A stretch of DNA of 64,000 bases from Candidatus Zixiibacteriota bacterium (GTDB lineage Bacteria; Zixibacteria; MSB-5A5; GN15; FEB-12), in contig JAGNLV010000007.1 of assembly GCA_017999435.1 (NCBI GenBank), forward strand, positions 40,916-104,915, given 5' to 3'. Positions 15,394 through 26,944 of the stretch are shown here, piece by piece (position 1 is the stretch's first letter; every line of letters begins with the position of its first letter). The notes below the pieces were generated by a model. The model was given only the letters and a program-made list of their open reading frames with translations, did not search any database and was not told the origin of the DNA. A program made the translations under genes and the position numbers.

Positions 15394-16380
15394 TCACCAC
15401 CTCACGAGAGCGGAGCCCCAGATCAGGCCGCCGCCGAAAGCGACAAGGAGGATGTGGTCGCCGGGGTGCAACATCCCCGCGCGGTTCGCCTCGTCCAGGG
15501 CCAGCGGCACCGAGGCCGCCGAGGTGTTGCCGTAGCGGTCTATGTTCAGGTACACCCGGTCCATGGATACCTTCATCCGCTTGGCCAGGGCCTCGATGAT
15601 CCGAATGTTGGCCTGGTGGGGGACGATGAGCGCGATATCGTTCGAGTCGATGCCCGCGTCGGCCACCACCCGCTCGGCGGCGTTCGCCATCTCCCGCACC
15701 GCCACCTTGAACACCTCCGAACCGTTCATCACCAGCTTGTCCGAACCGTCGAACGGGAACTCCGGCGTGTAGGGGAAGGCCGTGCCGCCGACTTTCTGCC
15801 ACAGCAACTGGCTGTACCGGCCGTCGGAGCGCATGAACGACGCGAGCAGGCCGCGCCCGCTGTCGTCGCCGGTGACCACGGCCGCCCCGGCCGCATCGCC
15901 GAAGAGGATGCAGGTGCCGCGGTCGTTCCAGTTGGTGATGGAGGAGAGCTTTTCGGCGCCGACGACCAGGGCATTTGTGTGCTGGCCGGAGGAGATGAAG
16001 GAGGAGGCGATCGTGAGTCCGCTGATGAACCCGGTGCAGGCGGCCGCGATGTCGAAGGCGACGGCATTCACCAAGCCGAGCCGCTCCTGCACGAGGCAGG
16101 CCGTCGCCGGCACCCGGTAATCGGGCGTCACCGTGCCGATTATCACCAGGTCGATCTGGTCGGGGGCCAGATCCGACATCGCCAGCGCCGCGCGTGCGGC
16201 CTCCGTCGCCATTTCCGACGTCGCCGTGCCGTTCGCCGCAATCCGGCGCTCCCGGATTCCCGTGCGGGTGACGATCCACTCGTCGGAGGTGTCGATGGTC
16301 TTTTCGAACTCAGCGTTCGTCAGGCGCCGAGGCGGTACATACGACCCAGTCCCGATTATCCTTGCTTTTATTTGCCCCAT
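15394..16380 (-). CDS. fabH: Beta-ketoacyl-ACP synthase III
   Basis: 328 residues. It starts fatty acid synthesis by condensing an acyl-CoA with malonyl-ACP. The catalytic Cys is in DIAAACTGFISGL (about residue 113), His in VPHQANIRIIEA and Asn in YGNTSAASVPLAL, with GGLIWGSAL at the C-terminus. The N-terminus ARIIGTGSYVPPRRLTN is conserved, so the start at 16380 is secure. The gene therefore overlaps the end of plsX by 71 bases. Confidence 0.97.
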   Translation of the reverse strand: MGQIKARIIGTGSYVPPRRLTNAEFEKTIDTSDEWIVTRTGIRERRIAANGTATSEMATEAARAALAMSDLAPDQIDLVIIGTVTPDYRVPATACLVQERLGLVNAVAFDIAAACTGFISGLTIASSFISSGQHTNALVVGAEKLSSITNWNDRGTCILFGDAAGAAVVTGDDSGRGLLASFMRSDGRYSQLLWQKVGGTAFPYTPEFPFDGSDKLVMNGSEVFKVAVREMANAAERVVADAGIDSNDIALIVPHQANIRIIEALAKRMKVSMDRVYLNIDRYGNTSAASVPLALDEANRAGMLHPGDHILLVAFGGGLIWGSALVRW

Positions 16381-17407
16381 TCGTGTTTCCCAGTTGATTC
16401 GTGAGTAGTTCTTCGTGGATGCGCTCCCGGATTCCCTTGGCGGCCATCTCGTAGGCGGCGAGGACGGCGTTCTGGATGGCGAGCGAACTGGACGAGCCGT
16501 GGCAGATGATTACGGTGCCGTCGACGCCCAGGAGCGGTGCGCCGCCCGACTGCGCGTAGTCGAACTGCTTGGCCATGCGGCGCAAAAACGGCAGAAGCAG
16601 GAAGGCGCCGATGCGGGAGAAAATGTTGGTCTGGATCTGGCGCTGCACGGCCTTGGCGAGCATCGGCTGCACCGACTCCGCGAACTTGAGCAGGATGTTC
16701 CCGGTAAACCCGTCCGTCACCCCTACGTCGACCGTCCCCGACAGAATGTCCCGACCCTCGATGTTCCCGACGAAGTTGATGTGCGAGGCCGCCAGCAGCT
16801 TGCGGGCCGAGAACACCAGGTCGTTCCCCTTACTCCGCTCCTCGCCGATCGAGATGAGGCCGACACGCGGGGCCTCAAGGTTGAACATGATGCTCGAGTA
16901 GATGCTGCCCATGACCGCGAACTGCGACAGGTGGGTCGGCTTGCAGTCGACATTCGCGCCGCAGTCGAGCAGCACGAGCGGCCGGCCGGTGGAGGTCGGA
17001 AACATGGTCGTGATGGCGGGGCGCATCACGCCCTCGATGCGGCCCAGCGTTAACAGTGCGGTCGCCATCACCGCCCCGGTGTTGCCCGGCGACACGAACG
17101 CATCGGCCCGTCGCTCGCGGACTTCCCGGAGGCCGACCGCCACCGAGCTGTCGCGCATGCGGGCGCCATCGGTGGCCGCGATGGTCATGGGAACTTCGGT
17201 CTCGGCGTGGAGAACCCCGACCGCGGGGGGGACGTTGACCGTGCCGGCGAGGACGCGATCGATGGTCGGGCGGTGGCCGACGAGCACGACGCGCGCGGCC
17301 GGACCGATCAGGCGGGCGGCCTCGATCCCGCCGGCAATGATCCCCTCGGGGCCATGGTCTGCTCCCATGACGTCCAGCAGAATCGTGTGTGCGCTATCGG
17401 TCGCCAT
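16310..17407 (-). CDS. plsX: Phosphate acyltransferase
   Basis: 365 residues. It makes acyl-phosphate from acyl-ACP for phospholipid synthesis at the membrane surface. Family motifs include the start ILLDVMGADHGPEGII, AFVSPGNTGAVMA, RPLVLLDCGAN and GFTGNILLKFAES. The last 24 or so residues (ending NRDWVVCTASAPDER) extend over the start of fabH, a 71-base overlap in another frame. They look like an unconserved tail after the expected end near HEELLTNQ. Confidence 0.95.
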   Translation of the reverse strand: MATDSAHTILLDVMGADHGPEGIIAGGIEAARLIGPAARVVLVGHRPTIDRVLAGTVNVPPAVGVLHAETEVPMTIAATDGARMRDSSVAVGLREVRERRADAFVSPGNTGAVMATALLTLGRIEGVMRPAITTMFPTSTGRPLVLLDCGANVDCKPTHLSQFAVMGSIYSSIMFNLEAPRVGLISIGEERSKGNDLVFSARKLLAASHINFVGNIEGRDILSGTVDVGVTDGFTGNILLKFAESVQPMLAKAVQRQIQTNIFSRIGAFLLLPFLRRMAKQFDYAQSGGAPLLGVDGTVIICHGSSSSLAIQNAVLAAYEMAAKGIRERIHEELLTNQLGNTNGANKSKDNRDWVVCTASAPDER

Positions 17408-17458
17408 CGACTCGACTCGTTGCCGGCGCGGCCGCGCGCCGGCGACATCCGCAGCGTA

Positions 17459-17641
17459 TTACGCTTCTTTCGGCTGAATGATCGGGCGGCCGTTGTAGTA
17501 TCCGCAGTGCGTGCACACGTGGTGCGGAAGCCGCGGCTGGTGGCAGTGCGGGCACTCGCTCACGTTCGGCGCGCTCAACTTCCAGTGCGTGCGGCGCTTG
17601 CGGCCGCGCGTGCGGGAGTGTCGTCTCTTGGGAAGTGGCAT
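17459..17641 (-). CDS. rpmF: 50S ribosomal protein L32
   Basis: 60 residues, beginning MPLPKRRHSRTRGRKRRTHW. The zinc ribbon has two Cys pairs, CPHC and CTHC, with 11 residues between them. It sits between yceD and plsX, the standard linkage. A zinc-dependent (C+) form is indicated because all four cysteines are present. Confidence 0.97.
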   Translation of the reverse strand: MPLPKRRHSRTRGRKRRTHWKLSAPNVSECPHCHQPRLPHHVCTHCGYYNGRPIIQPKEA

Positions 17642-17654
17642 CTCGTTTCCTCTG

Positions 17655-18179
17655 TCAATCGCTCTCGCCGCGCAGGTCTCTGAGCTTGTTCCAGCGCGGG
17701 TCGACGTCATCGAACGCACAGTCGCAGGTCTGTTCGTTCCGGTTTATTTTGCACTTCGGGCAGAGCCCCTTGCAGTCCTCGCGGCACAGCGGCGTCATGG
17801 GCAAAGCCACAATGACCGCCTGCCGGACCGGCTCGCCGAGGTCCACCTCGAGCGACCGCCCTTCGTAGAACACATACTCCTCGTCGTCCTCGGCCTCGGC
17901 GTGGGCCTCGACCCAGGTATCGTACGAGCACACGATGAAATCGGTCTCTCCATGCAGTTGCTCCTCAAACCGGACCAGACAGCGGGAGCACTCGACCCCA
18001 ACCTCGGCCGCGACCTGCCCCTGGCAGAAGAACTCCTCGCCGGACTTCTGAATATCCAGGTCAACCGTGACGCGGCCGACCTCAACAACACCCGGGTAGT
18101 CTACGGGCAAGGTCCCCGGCTCGGCCTCTAAACAGACATGGGCGGGAAAAGTTTCGAAATCCCGCAGTACCAATTTCAT
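17655..18179 (-). CDS. yceD: YceD-family (DUF177) protein, 23S rRNA accumulation
   Basis: 174 residues. The family signature is the pair GVECSRCLVRF in the middle and LCREDCKGLCPKCKINRN near residues 135-152, Cys-rich and probably metal-binding. YceD proteins are linked to 23S rRNA accumulation and are almost always next to rpmF, as here. The gene opens the lipid operon. A promoter with TACACT ends 8 bases before the ATG, and AAGG lies within those 8 bases, so the mRNA has little or no leader. Confidence 0.92.
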   Translation of the reverse strand: MKLVLRDFETFPAHVCLEAEPGTLPVDYPGVVEVGRVTVDLDIQKSGEEFFCQGQVAAEVGVECSRCLVRFEEQLHGETDFIVCSYDTWVEAHAEAEDDEEYVFYEGRSLEVDLGEPVRQAVIVALPMTPLCREDCKGLCPKCKINRNEQTCDCAFDDVDPRWNKLRDLRGESD

Positions 18180-18187
18180 AGCCTTGT

Positions 18188-18216
18188 AGTGTACAGGACC
18201 GGAGCCCCCAAGTCAA
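18188..18216 (-). promoter_or_regulatory. Sigma70-like promoter of the yceD-rpmF-plsX-fab-rnc operon
   Basis: Minus-strand TTGACT (18211-18216), 17 bases, TACACT (18188-18193). The ATG of yceD begins 8 bases after the -10. The expected transcription start nearly coincides with the start codon. Confidence 0.7.
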
Positions 18217-18303
18217 GGGAGAAAACGTCGGCCTAACCGACCGCTGTACTTGGCCTTACCGCGTCGGTCGGGCCCCGCCCCCTGGCCTCCCGCCGCCGGC
18301 CGC

Positions 18304-18711
18304 TCAGCGCCGCGCCTCGTAGACGCGGATTCGGTTGCGCGCCCGCTCGATCGCGTCCGGCAGGCCGCCGAGGTCGGTCCCCGGCTTCGCCTGCGCCGCC
18401 GCCAGCGCCTGCTGGTTCCGCTCAAGAGCCGCCCGCGCCCGGGCGATGTCGATCTCCTCCGCCCATTCCACCGCGTCCGCCAGCAGCGTCGCCGTGTTGT
18501 GCGACACCTCGAGGAACCCCCCCGACACCGCCATCACCCGCACCTTGTCGGCGGCGTCCCGGAACTCGATCTTCCCCGGCTTGAGGGCGGTGATCAGCGG
18601 GGCGTGGTCGGAGAGGATGCCGAGGTACCCCTCGCTCCCCGGCACCACCAGCGACCGGATTTCGGCCTCGAAAAAGACTTTCTCGGGCGTGACTATCGAG
18701 AGTGTGAACAT
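18304..18711 (-). CDS. atpC: ATP synthase F1 epsilon subunit
   Basis: 135 residues. The N-terminal beta-sandwich runs from [36 protein letters not shown] to about residue 85, followed by the two-helix C-terminal domain. The subunit is part of the central stalk and can inhibit ATP hydrolysis. It is last in the atp operon, 13 bases after atpD. The C-terminal helices are complete, so the inhibitory extension is present. Confidence 0.95.
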   Translation of the reverse strand: MFTLSIVTPEKVFFEAEIRSLVVPGSEGYLGILSDHAPLITALKPGKIEFRDAADKVRVMAVSGGFLEVSHNTATLLADAVEWAEEIDIARARAALERNQQALAAAQAKPGTDLGGLPDAIERARNRIRVYEARR

Positions 18712-18724
18712 CGTCCCCGCCGCT

Positions 18725-20152
<1,428 letters not shown>

Positions 20153-20187
20153 TCACATCATTCTCTTCGCGTGAATCCGCCCCGGCC

Positions 20188-21054
20188 TCATCCTTTCAGC
20201 GCCTCCGCCCCCGAGACCACTTCGAGCAGTTCTTTGGTGATCTGGGCCTGCCGCGCCTTGTTGTAGTCGAGGGTGAGCCGGTCGATCATCTCCCCGGCGT
20301 TTTTCGTCGCCGCGTTCATGGCGATCATCCGGCTGCCCAGCTCGCTCGCGAACGACTCCACGAGGGCGGTGACGAACATCGTCGTCGCGTAGCTCGGCAT
20401 GAGCGCCGCGTAGATGTGCTCGGCATCCGGCTCGAAGATGTAGTCGGCGCCGCCCGGCGCCGCCGCCCCGACCGCCGGCGGCCGGATGGGGAGATAGCTC
20501 TGCAGCGTGATCCGGTACTTGCTGAGCGAGAGAAACCGGGTGTAGAGCAGGTCAATGCGGTCGGTCTCGCCGCTCACAAAGCGGTGGGTGAGGAAGCCGA
20601 CAATGTCGCGCGCCTTGCCGTAATCGAGCGTCGTGTTGAAACCGGGGTGCGCCCCGACCACCGCCTGCGGGCGGCGGCGGAAATAGTCGTACCCCTTCTT
20701 GCCGATGACGACCAGTTCGGTCGCGACCGCCGTGTGGTCGCGGAGCCAGGCGAGCGTGTCGCGGATGATGTTGGCGTTGTAGGAGCCGCAGAAGCCGCGG
20801 TCGCCCGTGAAAAGCACGAGCGTCCTCTTCCTGACCGGGCGCTCCTCGAAATACGGGTGGACAATCTCGTTACTCGATCCCGCCGCCAGGTGGGCCAGCA
20901 TCTCTTCCAACTTGTCGGCGTACGGCCGGGTCTGTTCGACCTTCTGCTGGGCCCGCCGGAGCTTCGCCGCGGCCACCATCTCCATCGCCCCCGTGATGCG
21001 CCGGGTCGAGCGGACGGAGCGGATTCTCTTCTTGACGTCGCGCAGTGTGGGCAT
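20188..21054 (-). CDS. atpG: ATP synthase F1 gamma subunit
   Basis: 288 residues, the rotor shaft. The N-terminal helix (RDVKKRIRSVRSTRRITGAMEMVAAAKLRRAQ) and C-terminal helix (SRMIAMNAATKNAGEMIDRLTLDYNKARQAQITKEL) that form the coiled coil are both complete. VLFTGDRGFCGSYN is the conserved middle motif. It starts 6 bases after atpA. Confidence 0.97.
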   Translation of the reverse strand: MPTLRDVKKRIRSVRSTRRITGAMEMVAAAKLRRAQQKVEQTRPYADKLEEMLAHLAAGSSNEIVHPYFEERPVRKRTLVLFTGDRGFCGSYNANIIRDTLAWLRDHTAVATELVVIGKKGYDYFRRRPQAVVGAHPGFNTTLDYGKARDIVGFLTHRFVSGETDRIDLLYTRFLSLSKYRITLQSYLPIRPPAVGAAAPGGADYIFEPDAEHIYAALMPSYATTMFVTALVESFASELGSRMIAMNAATKNAGEMIDRLTLDYNKARQAQITKELLEVVSGAEALKG

Positions 21055-21060
21055 GCGTCG

Positions 21061-22623
<1,563 letters not shown>

Positions 22624-22719
22624 CTTCGTACTCCTGTCTTAACCGCACCGCCATCGCCGCATCCGGGCGGGGCCGCGCCGCCGCCCCGCGCGCGTCGCAT
22701 GGGGCGGCGCCTGCGGCGG

Positions 22720-23268
22720 TCAGTTCACTTTCACCTTCAAAAGCTGCTCCTCGATCAGCCCCAGCCCGTGCCGGATCGAGCCGTCGATAATCTCGTTGTG
22801 CAAAATGACGATCAGGCCGCCGAGGATGGCCGGATCGATCCGCACCTCCAGCCGGATCTGCAGGCCCGTCTTGGCCGACAGCCGGCCGACCAGGTTCTCC
22901 CGCTCCGGGCCGGACAGCGGCACGGCCGAGATCACCCGGGCCCGCCCGATCCCCTTGGCCTTCTCCACCCGCTCGACGAACTCGTCGATGATCTCGACCA
23001 GGTAGTTTATGCGGTGCTTGCCGACCAGCACGACGAGGAACTCGACAAACAGCCGTTGCAGCCGGCTGCCGAACACCGTCCTGAGCAGTTCGATCTTGTG
23101 CTCGTCGAGCACCTGCGGGGCGGTGAGGAAATTGAGCAGGGTCCGATCGGCGCGGACAACGGTCCGCAGGTCGGCCATCTGGCTGTACCCGGCGTCGAGC
23201 AGTCCCTTCTCGCGGGCCGCGTCAAAGAGCGCGTGGGCGTAGCGTTGAGCGACTTCCTGTGCCAGCAT
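22720..23268 (-). CDS. atpH: ATP synthase F1 delta subunit
   Basis: 182 residues. It joins the F1 head to the peripheral stalk. The N-terminal helical bundle starts VAQRYAHALFDAAREKGLL; the C-terminal part contains ISAVPLSGPERENLVGRLSAKTG and the typical IDPAILGGLIVILHNEIIDGSI. It lies between atpF and atpA. About 96 bases separate it from atpA, with a GC-rich stretch and no other gene. Confidence 0.95.
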   Translation of the reverse strand: MLAQEVAQRYAHALFDAAREKGLLDAGYSQMADLRTVVRADRTLLNFLTAPQVLDEHKIELLRTVFGSRLQRLFVEFLVVLVGKHRINYLVEIIDEFVERVEKAKGIGRARVISAVPLSGPERENLVGRLSAKTGLQIRLEVRIDPAILGGLIVILHNEIIDGSIRHGLGLIEEQLLKVKVN

Positions 23269-23275
23269 AGCCGCC

Positions 23276-23758
23276 TCAGGCCTTTTCGACGCTGTCGATG
23301 AAGCGGCCGATCAGCTGGCGGTGCCGGGCGTCATCGAGTTTTTCGCGGAGCAGTTTTTCGGCGGCGCCCATGGTGATGGCCACCATCTGCTCTTTGAGTT
23401 CGACCCGCGCCTTGGCCACCTCGCGCTCGAGATCGGTGCGGGCTTTCTGGGCAATCTCCCGGGCCTCGTCGCGGGCCTGGGCCTTGAGATCCTCGGCGAT
23501 CCTCTTGCCCTCCGTCACCGCCTCGACCAGTTTCTGCCGCCGCTCCGATTCGATCTGCTTGAGCTTGGCCTCGTACTCGGCCGCCATCGCGGCCACCTTG
23601 CCCTTCTCCTTCTCGATCGTCTCGAATTCGCCGGCGATCCGGGACCGGCGCTCCTCCATGATGTTCATGAGCGGTCCCCAGGCGTACCGCTTGAGGATCC
23701 ACACCGTGAGGAGGAACCCGAGCGCGTGTGTCAGTATTTGCTGCAGTTCGAAATTCAT
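23276..23758 (-). CDS. atpF: ATP synthase Fo b subunit
   Basis: 160 residues. One N-terminal membrane helix (ILTHALGFLLTVWILKRYAW) is followed by a long charged coiled coil that forms the peripheral stalk. It overlaps no neighbour and lies 7 bases upstream of atpH. Only one b-type gene is present, so the stalk is probably a homodimer. Confidence 0.95.
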   Translation of the reverse strand: MNFELQQILTHALGFLLTVWILKRYAWGPLMNIMEERRSRIAGEFETIEKEKGKVAAMAAEYEAKLKQIESERRQKLVEAVTEGKRIAEDLKAQARDEAREIAQKARTDLEREVAKARVELKEQMVAITMGAAEKLLREKLDDARHRQLIGRFIDSVEKA

Positions 23759-23812
23759 AGTATCACCAAGCTCCTAGGTTGAGACCGGAAGCCGGCGCCC
23801 CGACACACGTTT

Positions 23813-24049
23813 TCAACCGCCGATTTTGCCGCTGGCCAGGATGTAGACGATGAACACATAGATGGTGAGCGCCTCGATGAAGGCGGCACCGATGATCATC
23901 GCCGTCTGGATTTTGCCCGCCGCTTCCGGCTGCCGGCCGATCGCTTCCATCGCCGAACCCACGGCGCGCCCGATCCCCAGACCGGACCCGATCGCCGCCA
24001 GGCCCACCGCCAGGGGAGCCGCCAGACCCAACATCGCCTGATAATCCAT
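23813..24049 (-). CDS. atpE: ATP synthase Fo c subunit (proton-type)
   Basis: 78 residues, two membrane helices joined by a polar RQPEAAGK loop. The ion-carrying Glu is in [10 protein letters not shown]. The known Na+ ligands are absent: the helix-1 Gln position is Ile (GLGIGRAVG), and the residues after Glu are Ala-Leu rather than Ser/Thr. I therefore infer proton coupling. AGGAGG lies 5 bases before the ATG at 24049. Confidence 0.95.
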   Translation of the reverse strand: MDYQAMLGLAAPLAVGLAAIGSGLGIGRAVGSAMEAIGRQPEAAGKIQTAMIIGAAFIEALTIYVFIVYILASGKIGG

Positions 24050-24109
24050 CACATCCTCCTTTTACCGCTTGAAACCGTATGGTCCATCGTTCGTTCTGCC
24101 GCGTGTGCC

Positions 24110-25006
24110 TCAGTGCGCCGCCTCGTCGTGCGGCAGCATGAGGAGTATGTAAATCGTCGACAACAGCGTGAACACGAGCGCCTGGATCGTCGACAGCAAG
24201 AGCCCCAGGAAATAGAACGGGATCTGCAGCGGGACGCCCACCGGGGAGAAGCTGATCAGCATGATGCCCAGTGTCACGAAGACGGCGATGAGCGTGTCCT
24301 CGCCGGTGATGTTCCCGAACAGACGGAGCGACAGCGAGAACGGCTTGGCCAACTCGCCGATAATGTGCAGCGGGAACATGATGATCACCATCGACCACCC
24401 CACCGCCCCGACCGGGCTGCCCGCCAGGTGGTACAGGTAACCGCCGATCCCCAGCCTCCGTATCCCCGTCCACTGCGCATAGAGAAACACCAGCACCGCC
24501 ATCGAGGCCGTGATGTTGATGCTCGTCGAAGGCGAGTGGCCCAGCGGAATCATCCCGATCCAGTTGAGCGCGAGAATATAGAAAAAGAGCGTCCCGAGAA
24601 ACGGAAGGTACTTTCGGGTCTCATGGCCGAGGATCGAGTAGATGAAGTTGTACATCGACTCGACGCACCACTCCAGAAAATTCTGCAGCCGTCCGGGTAT
24701 CATCTGCCGCCGGCGGTAGACGGACATGGCGACGATTGTGAAAAAGATCGCAACCACAAACGCGAAAAAGACATTGATCCAGTGTTCGAGGAACCGCACC
24801 CAGGCCACGTCCTCGATGCCGAAGGCCCAACCGATCAGCCAGATGAGGCTGGGCAGGTGCGGCGGTCCGGCATGCGCCCCGCCCGCGGCATGGCCGTCGG
24901 AGACGGCGGCGCCGTGGCCCCCCGCCTCCGCCGACACGCCCGCCGCCAGCGCGGGCGCGTACTTGGCCGCGGTCGTGGCGACGACTGTGAGATAGTAGGC
25001 GAGCAT
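24110..25006 (-). CDS. atpB: ATP synthase Fo a subunit
   Basis: 298 residues. It forms the proton half-channels. The essential Arg is in SLSLRLFGNITGEDTLIAVF. An N-terminal hydrophobic stretch and a His/Gly/Ala-rich periplasmic segment (about residues 20-50, with GGHGAAVSDGHAAGGAHAG) precede the conserved membrane core. The His-rich insert is unusual and may lie at the periplasmic entrance. It starts at the base next to the stop of the upstream gene. Confidence 0.95.
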   Translation of the reverse strand: MLAYYLTVVATTAAKYAPALAAGVSAEAGGHGAAVSDGHAAGGAHAGPPHLPSLIWLIGWAFGIEDVAWVRFLEHWINVFFAFVVAIFFTIVAMSVYRRRQMIPGRLQNFLEWCVESMYNFIYSILGHETRKYLPFLGTLFFYILALNWIGMIPLGHSPSTSINITASMAVLVFLYAQWTGIRRLGIGGYLYHLAGSPVGAVGWSMVIIMFPLHIIGELAKPFSLSLRLFGNITGEDTLIAVFVTLGIMLISFSPVGVPLQIPFYFLGLLLSTIQALVFTLLSTIYILLMLPHDEAAH

Positions 25007-25423
25007 TTACACCGCCCTCTGCAGTTGCCCGCGTTTCCCGGCCGAGCGGTCGGCGCCCAAGAGCGCGCGGGCGGCCACCTTGAGCACCATCACCGCCAGG
25101 GGAACCGAGAACCCGGCCAGCAGCGCCAGGGGGCCGAAGAGCGGCGTCGTGGCGAGAAAGTAGCCGGACGCGTAGAGCAGCGGAAACTTCACCAGCGCCA
25201 CGCCGGCCACCTCCATCTTGTTGGCCCCCCCGGGGCGAATCGCCGCGCGCACCAGGCGCGTCAACAGCATCAGGTTCACCATCCCCCACACGCCTCCTGA
25301 CAGCACCGCCACCGTCGGGTAGATCCCGGCGTAGTAGATGCCGAAGGGGACGAAGATCAGGAGCACCAGCCCCGTCGTCTTCAGCGTCCGATTGATGAAA
25401 CCGAGGTCGATCGTCTCATTCAT
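25007..25423 (-). CDS. Four-helix membrane protein of the atp operon (AtpI / ATP synthase I-like)
   Basis: 138 residues from the ATG at 25423. There are about four membrane helices (TTGLVLLIFVPFGIYYAGI, VAVLSGGVWGMVNLMLLTRLV, a Lys-Phe-Pro helix VKFPLLYASGYF and LLAGFSVPLAVMVLKV). Its place between the AtpZ-like gene and atpB fits the ATP synthase I family, which helps assemble the c-ring. The sequence match is by topology and context, not by a decisive motif. The start overlaps the previous stop by 8 bases (ATGAATGA). Confidence 0.7.
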   Translation of the reverse strand: MNETIDLGFINRTLKTTGLVLLIFVPFGIYYAGIYPTVAVLSGGVWGMVNLMLLTRLVRAAIRPGGANKMEVAGVALVKFPLLYASGYFLATTPLFGPLALLAGFSVPLAVMVLKVAARALLGADRSAGKRGQLQRAV

Positions 25424-25676
25424 GGCGTTTTTCCGAATCGTCCGCCGACGCCTTCCGCACCACCTGGACAATCTCCAGCGCTGCGGCGGCGACGCCCATC
25501 AGCACCCCCAGGGCGGCGAGGTACGGCTCCGTCCCCAGCTTCCGATCGGCCCAGTTGCCGATCAGATACCCGACAAGCACCCCGCCCAGCAAAAGGAACG
25601 GGACGGCTGTCAGCAGGCCTATCTGGCGGAGGTCCCGGCCAGGCTGATCGTCGGGACCCGACGACAACAATCCCAT
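25416..25676 (-). CDS. AtpZ/AtpI-type small membrane protein, first gene of the atp operon
   Basis: 86 residues with two membrane helices (IGLLTAVPFLLLGGVLVGYLIGNWADRKLG and YLAALGVLMGVAAAALEIVQVV). The G(N)WADRKLGT turn between them is characteristic of the F0F1-ATPase gene 1 family (AtpZ, Mg2+/Ca2+-linked, assembly-related). It is the first gene after a strong promoter at 25707-25734. Confidence 0.8.
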   Translation of the reverse strand: MGLLSSGPDDQPGRDLRQIGLLTAVPFLLLGGVLVGYLIGNWADRKLGTEPYLAALGVLMGVAAAALEIVQVVRKASADDSEKRHE

Positions 25677-25706
25677 CTCAGCCTGCCTGCGAAAATTCAG
25701 GATGCC

Positions 25707-25734
25707 AATATATCCCGGTGCGCACTACTGTCAA
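25707..25734 (-). promoter_or_regulatory. Strong sigma70-like promoter of the atp operon
   Basis: Minus-strand TTGACA (25729-25734), 16 bases, TATATT (25707-25712), about 31 bases before the first atp-operon ATG. The rest of the 270-base gap (25735-25946) is more AT-rich. It contains a short A/T-rich stretch but no gene that I can see. Confidence 0.75.
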
Positions 25735-25946
25735 CTGATTTTTTTGGCGTTGTGCGGCCCGTTTCCGTATGAGAAAGGATCTTTCAGTCACAATTCCCCT
25801 CTGATAATCGGCTATTTCCAAACGACATACTATTGTTCAACCTGGGTCGCCTTACGCCACAATGAGACGACCGTGCGCCTGCCGGTATGTGACAAATGGC
25901 GCAAGCGGAGACCCGCGCGAAAGAACCGTCCTTGAGAATAATTTCA

Positions 25947-26360
25947 CTAAATGCCATACAACATCAGGTAAATGGCCACCCCGCTCACCGAGACGAACAG
26001 CCAAACCGGCCACACCCACCGCGTGATCCGGACGTGCCGGTCGAACCGCCGCCGCCACGCGTGCCGGACCGCCAGCAGGATGAACGGGACCATCACGCCC
26101 GCCAGGATCACGTGCGGGATGAGGATGCCGAAATAGACCGGCCGCGTCCAGTCGTGCCGCGGATAGGGGACCGAGCCGACCCGGGCGTGGTAGACCAGGT
26201 AACTTGCGAGAAACAGCGCCGACGTCGCCAGCGCGGCGAGCATGAACCTCCTGTGGATGTCCGCCCGCCCCCGTTTGACCGCCGCGTACCCCGCCAGCAG
26301 CAGCAGCGTGCTCGTCCCGTTGAGGACGGCATTGAGGGAGGGGAGGTCGGCGGCGCTCAT
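25947..26360 (-). CDS. DUF420 family membrane protein (oxidase-associated)
   Basis: 137 residues with about four membrane helices. The family pattern includes LNGTSTLLLLAGY near the N-terminus, the His-containing HRRFMLAALATSALFLASYLVYH and ILIPHVILAGVMVPFILLAVRHAWRRRFDRHVRITRWVWP. DUF420 proteins sit with sco, ctaA and cox genes and are thought to help cytochrome oxidase assembly. The ATG overlaps the sco stop (ATGA), so the genes are co-translated. Confidence 0.88.
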   Translation of the reverse strand: MSAADLPSLNAVLNGTSTLLLLAGYAAVKRGRADIHRRFMLAALATSALFLASYLVYHARVGSVPYPRHDWTRPVYFGILIPHVILAGVMVPFILLAVRHAWRRRFDRHVRITRWVWPVWLFVSVSGVAIYLMLYGI

Positions 26361-26944
26361 GGCAGGTCGTCCAGCAGTTCGCGGAGGTGCGTGCGCAGCA
26401 CGTCCACGCTGGCCGCATCCGTCCCCGAGTAGTACGCCCGGATCCGGTGCCGGCCGTCGACCAGCGCGAACCGCGTGCTGTGATTGCCCGGAAGATCATC
26501 CGCCGCGAGCATGAAGTAGGTCTCCGAGATGCGCACGATCGAGTCGAGTGGACCGGTGAGAAACACCCAGCGCCGGTCGCTGACCCCGAACCGGGCGGCG
26601 TAGTCGGCCAGCCGGGCCGTCGAATCCGCCTCCGGGTCGACCGTGATCGACACGAACTGCACCCGGTCGGTCTCCGCAAAGGCCCGGTAGAGGTCGGCGA
26701 AGTGGCCGTTCATGATCGGGCAGGGTCCCCGGCAGCCGGTGAAGAAGAACTCGACCACGCTGAGCTTGTCGGTCAGGTCGGCATCGGTGAACGGCTCGCC
26801 GAACTGGTCGGTCAGCGTGAACGGTCCCACCGTGCCGAGAACGGGCAACTCGGACCGCGCTTTGTCGGCCTGGTAGAGGGTGACGAGGGCGACCCCGCCG
26901 AGCACCGCCGCCAGAATCACCCCGATCGTGATAATCTTGCTCAT
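26357..26944 (-). CDS. Sco1/SenC copper chaperone (first of two)
   Basis: 195 residues. An N-terminal membrane anchor (about residues 4-24) is followed by a thioredoxin fold. The copper-binding CxxxC is in FFTGCRGPCPIMNGH, and the conserved third ligand His is in LPGNHSTRFALVD. Sco proteins load the CuA centre of oxidase subunit II. The start overlaps the ctaA stop by 4 bases. It is better conserved in the classic sites than the second Sco at 31704-32534. Confidence 0.92.
   Translation of the reverse strand: MSKIITIGVILAAVLGGVALVTLYQADKARSELPVLGTVGPFTLTDQFGEPFTDADLTDKLSVVEFFFTGCRGPCPIMNGHFADLYRAFAETDRVQFVSITVDPEADSTARLADYAARFGVSDRRWVFLTGPLDSIVRISETYFMLAADDLPGNHSTRFALVDGRHRIRAYYSGTDAASVDVLRTHLRELLDDLP

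Noticed and set aside
23813..24049. Na+-type ATP synthase c-ring
   Set aside because: The helix-1 Gln and the Ser/Thr after the essential Glu are absent (Ile and Ala-Leu instead).
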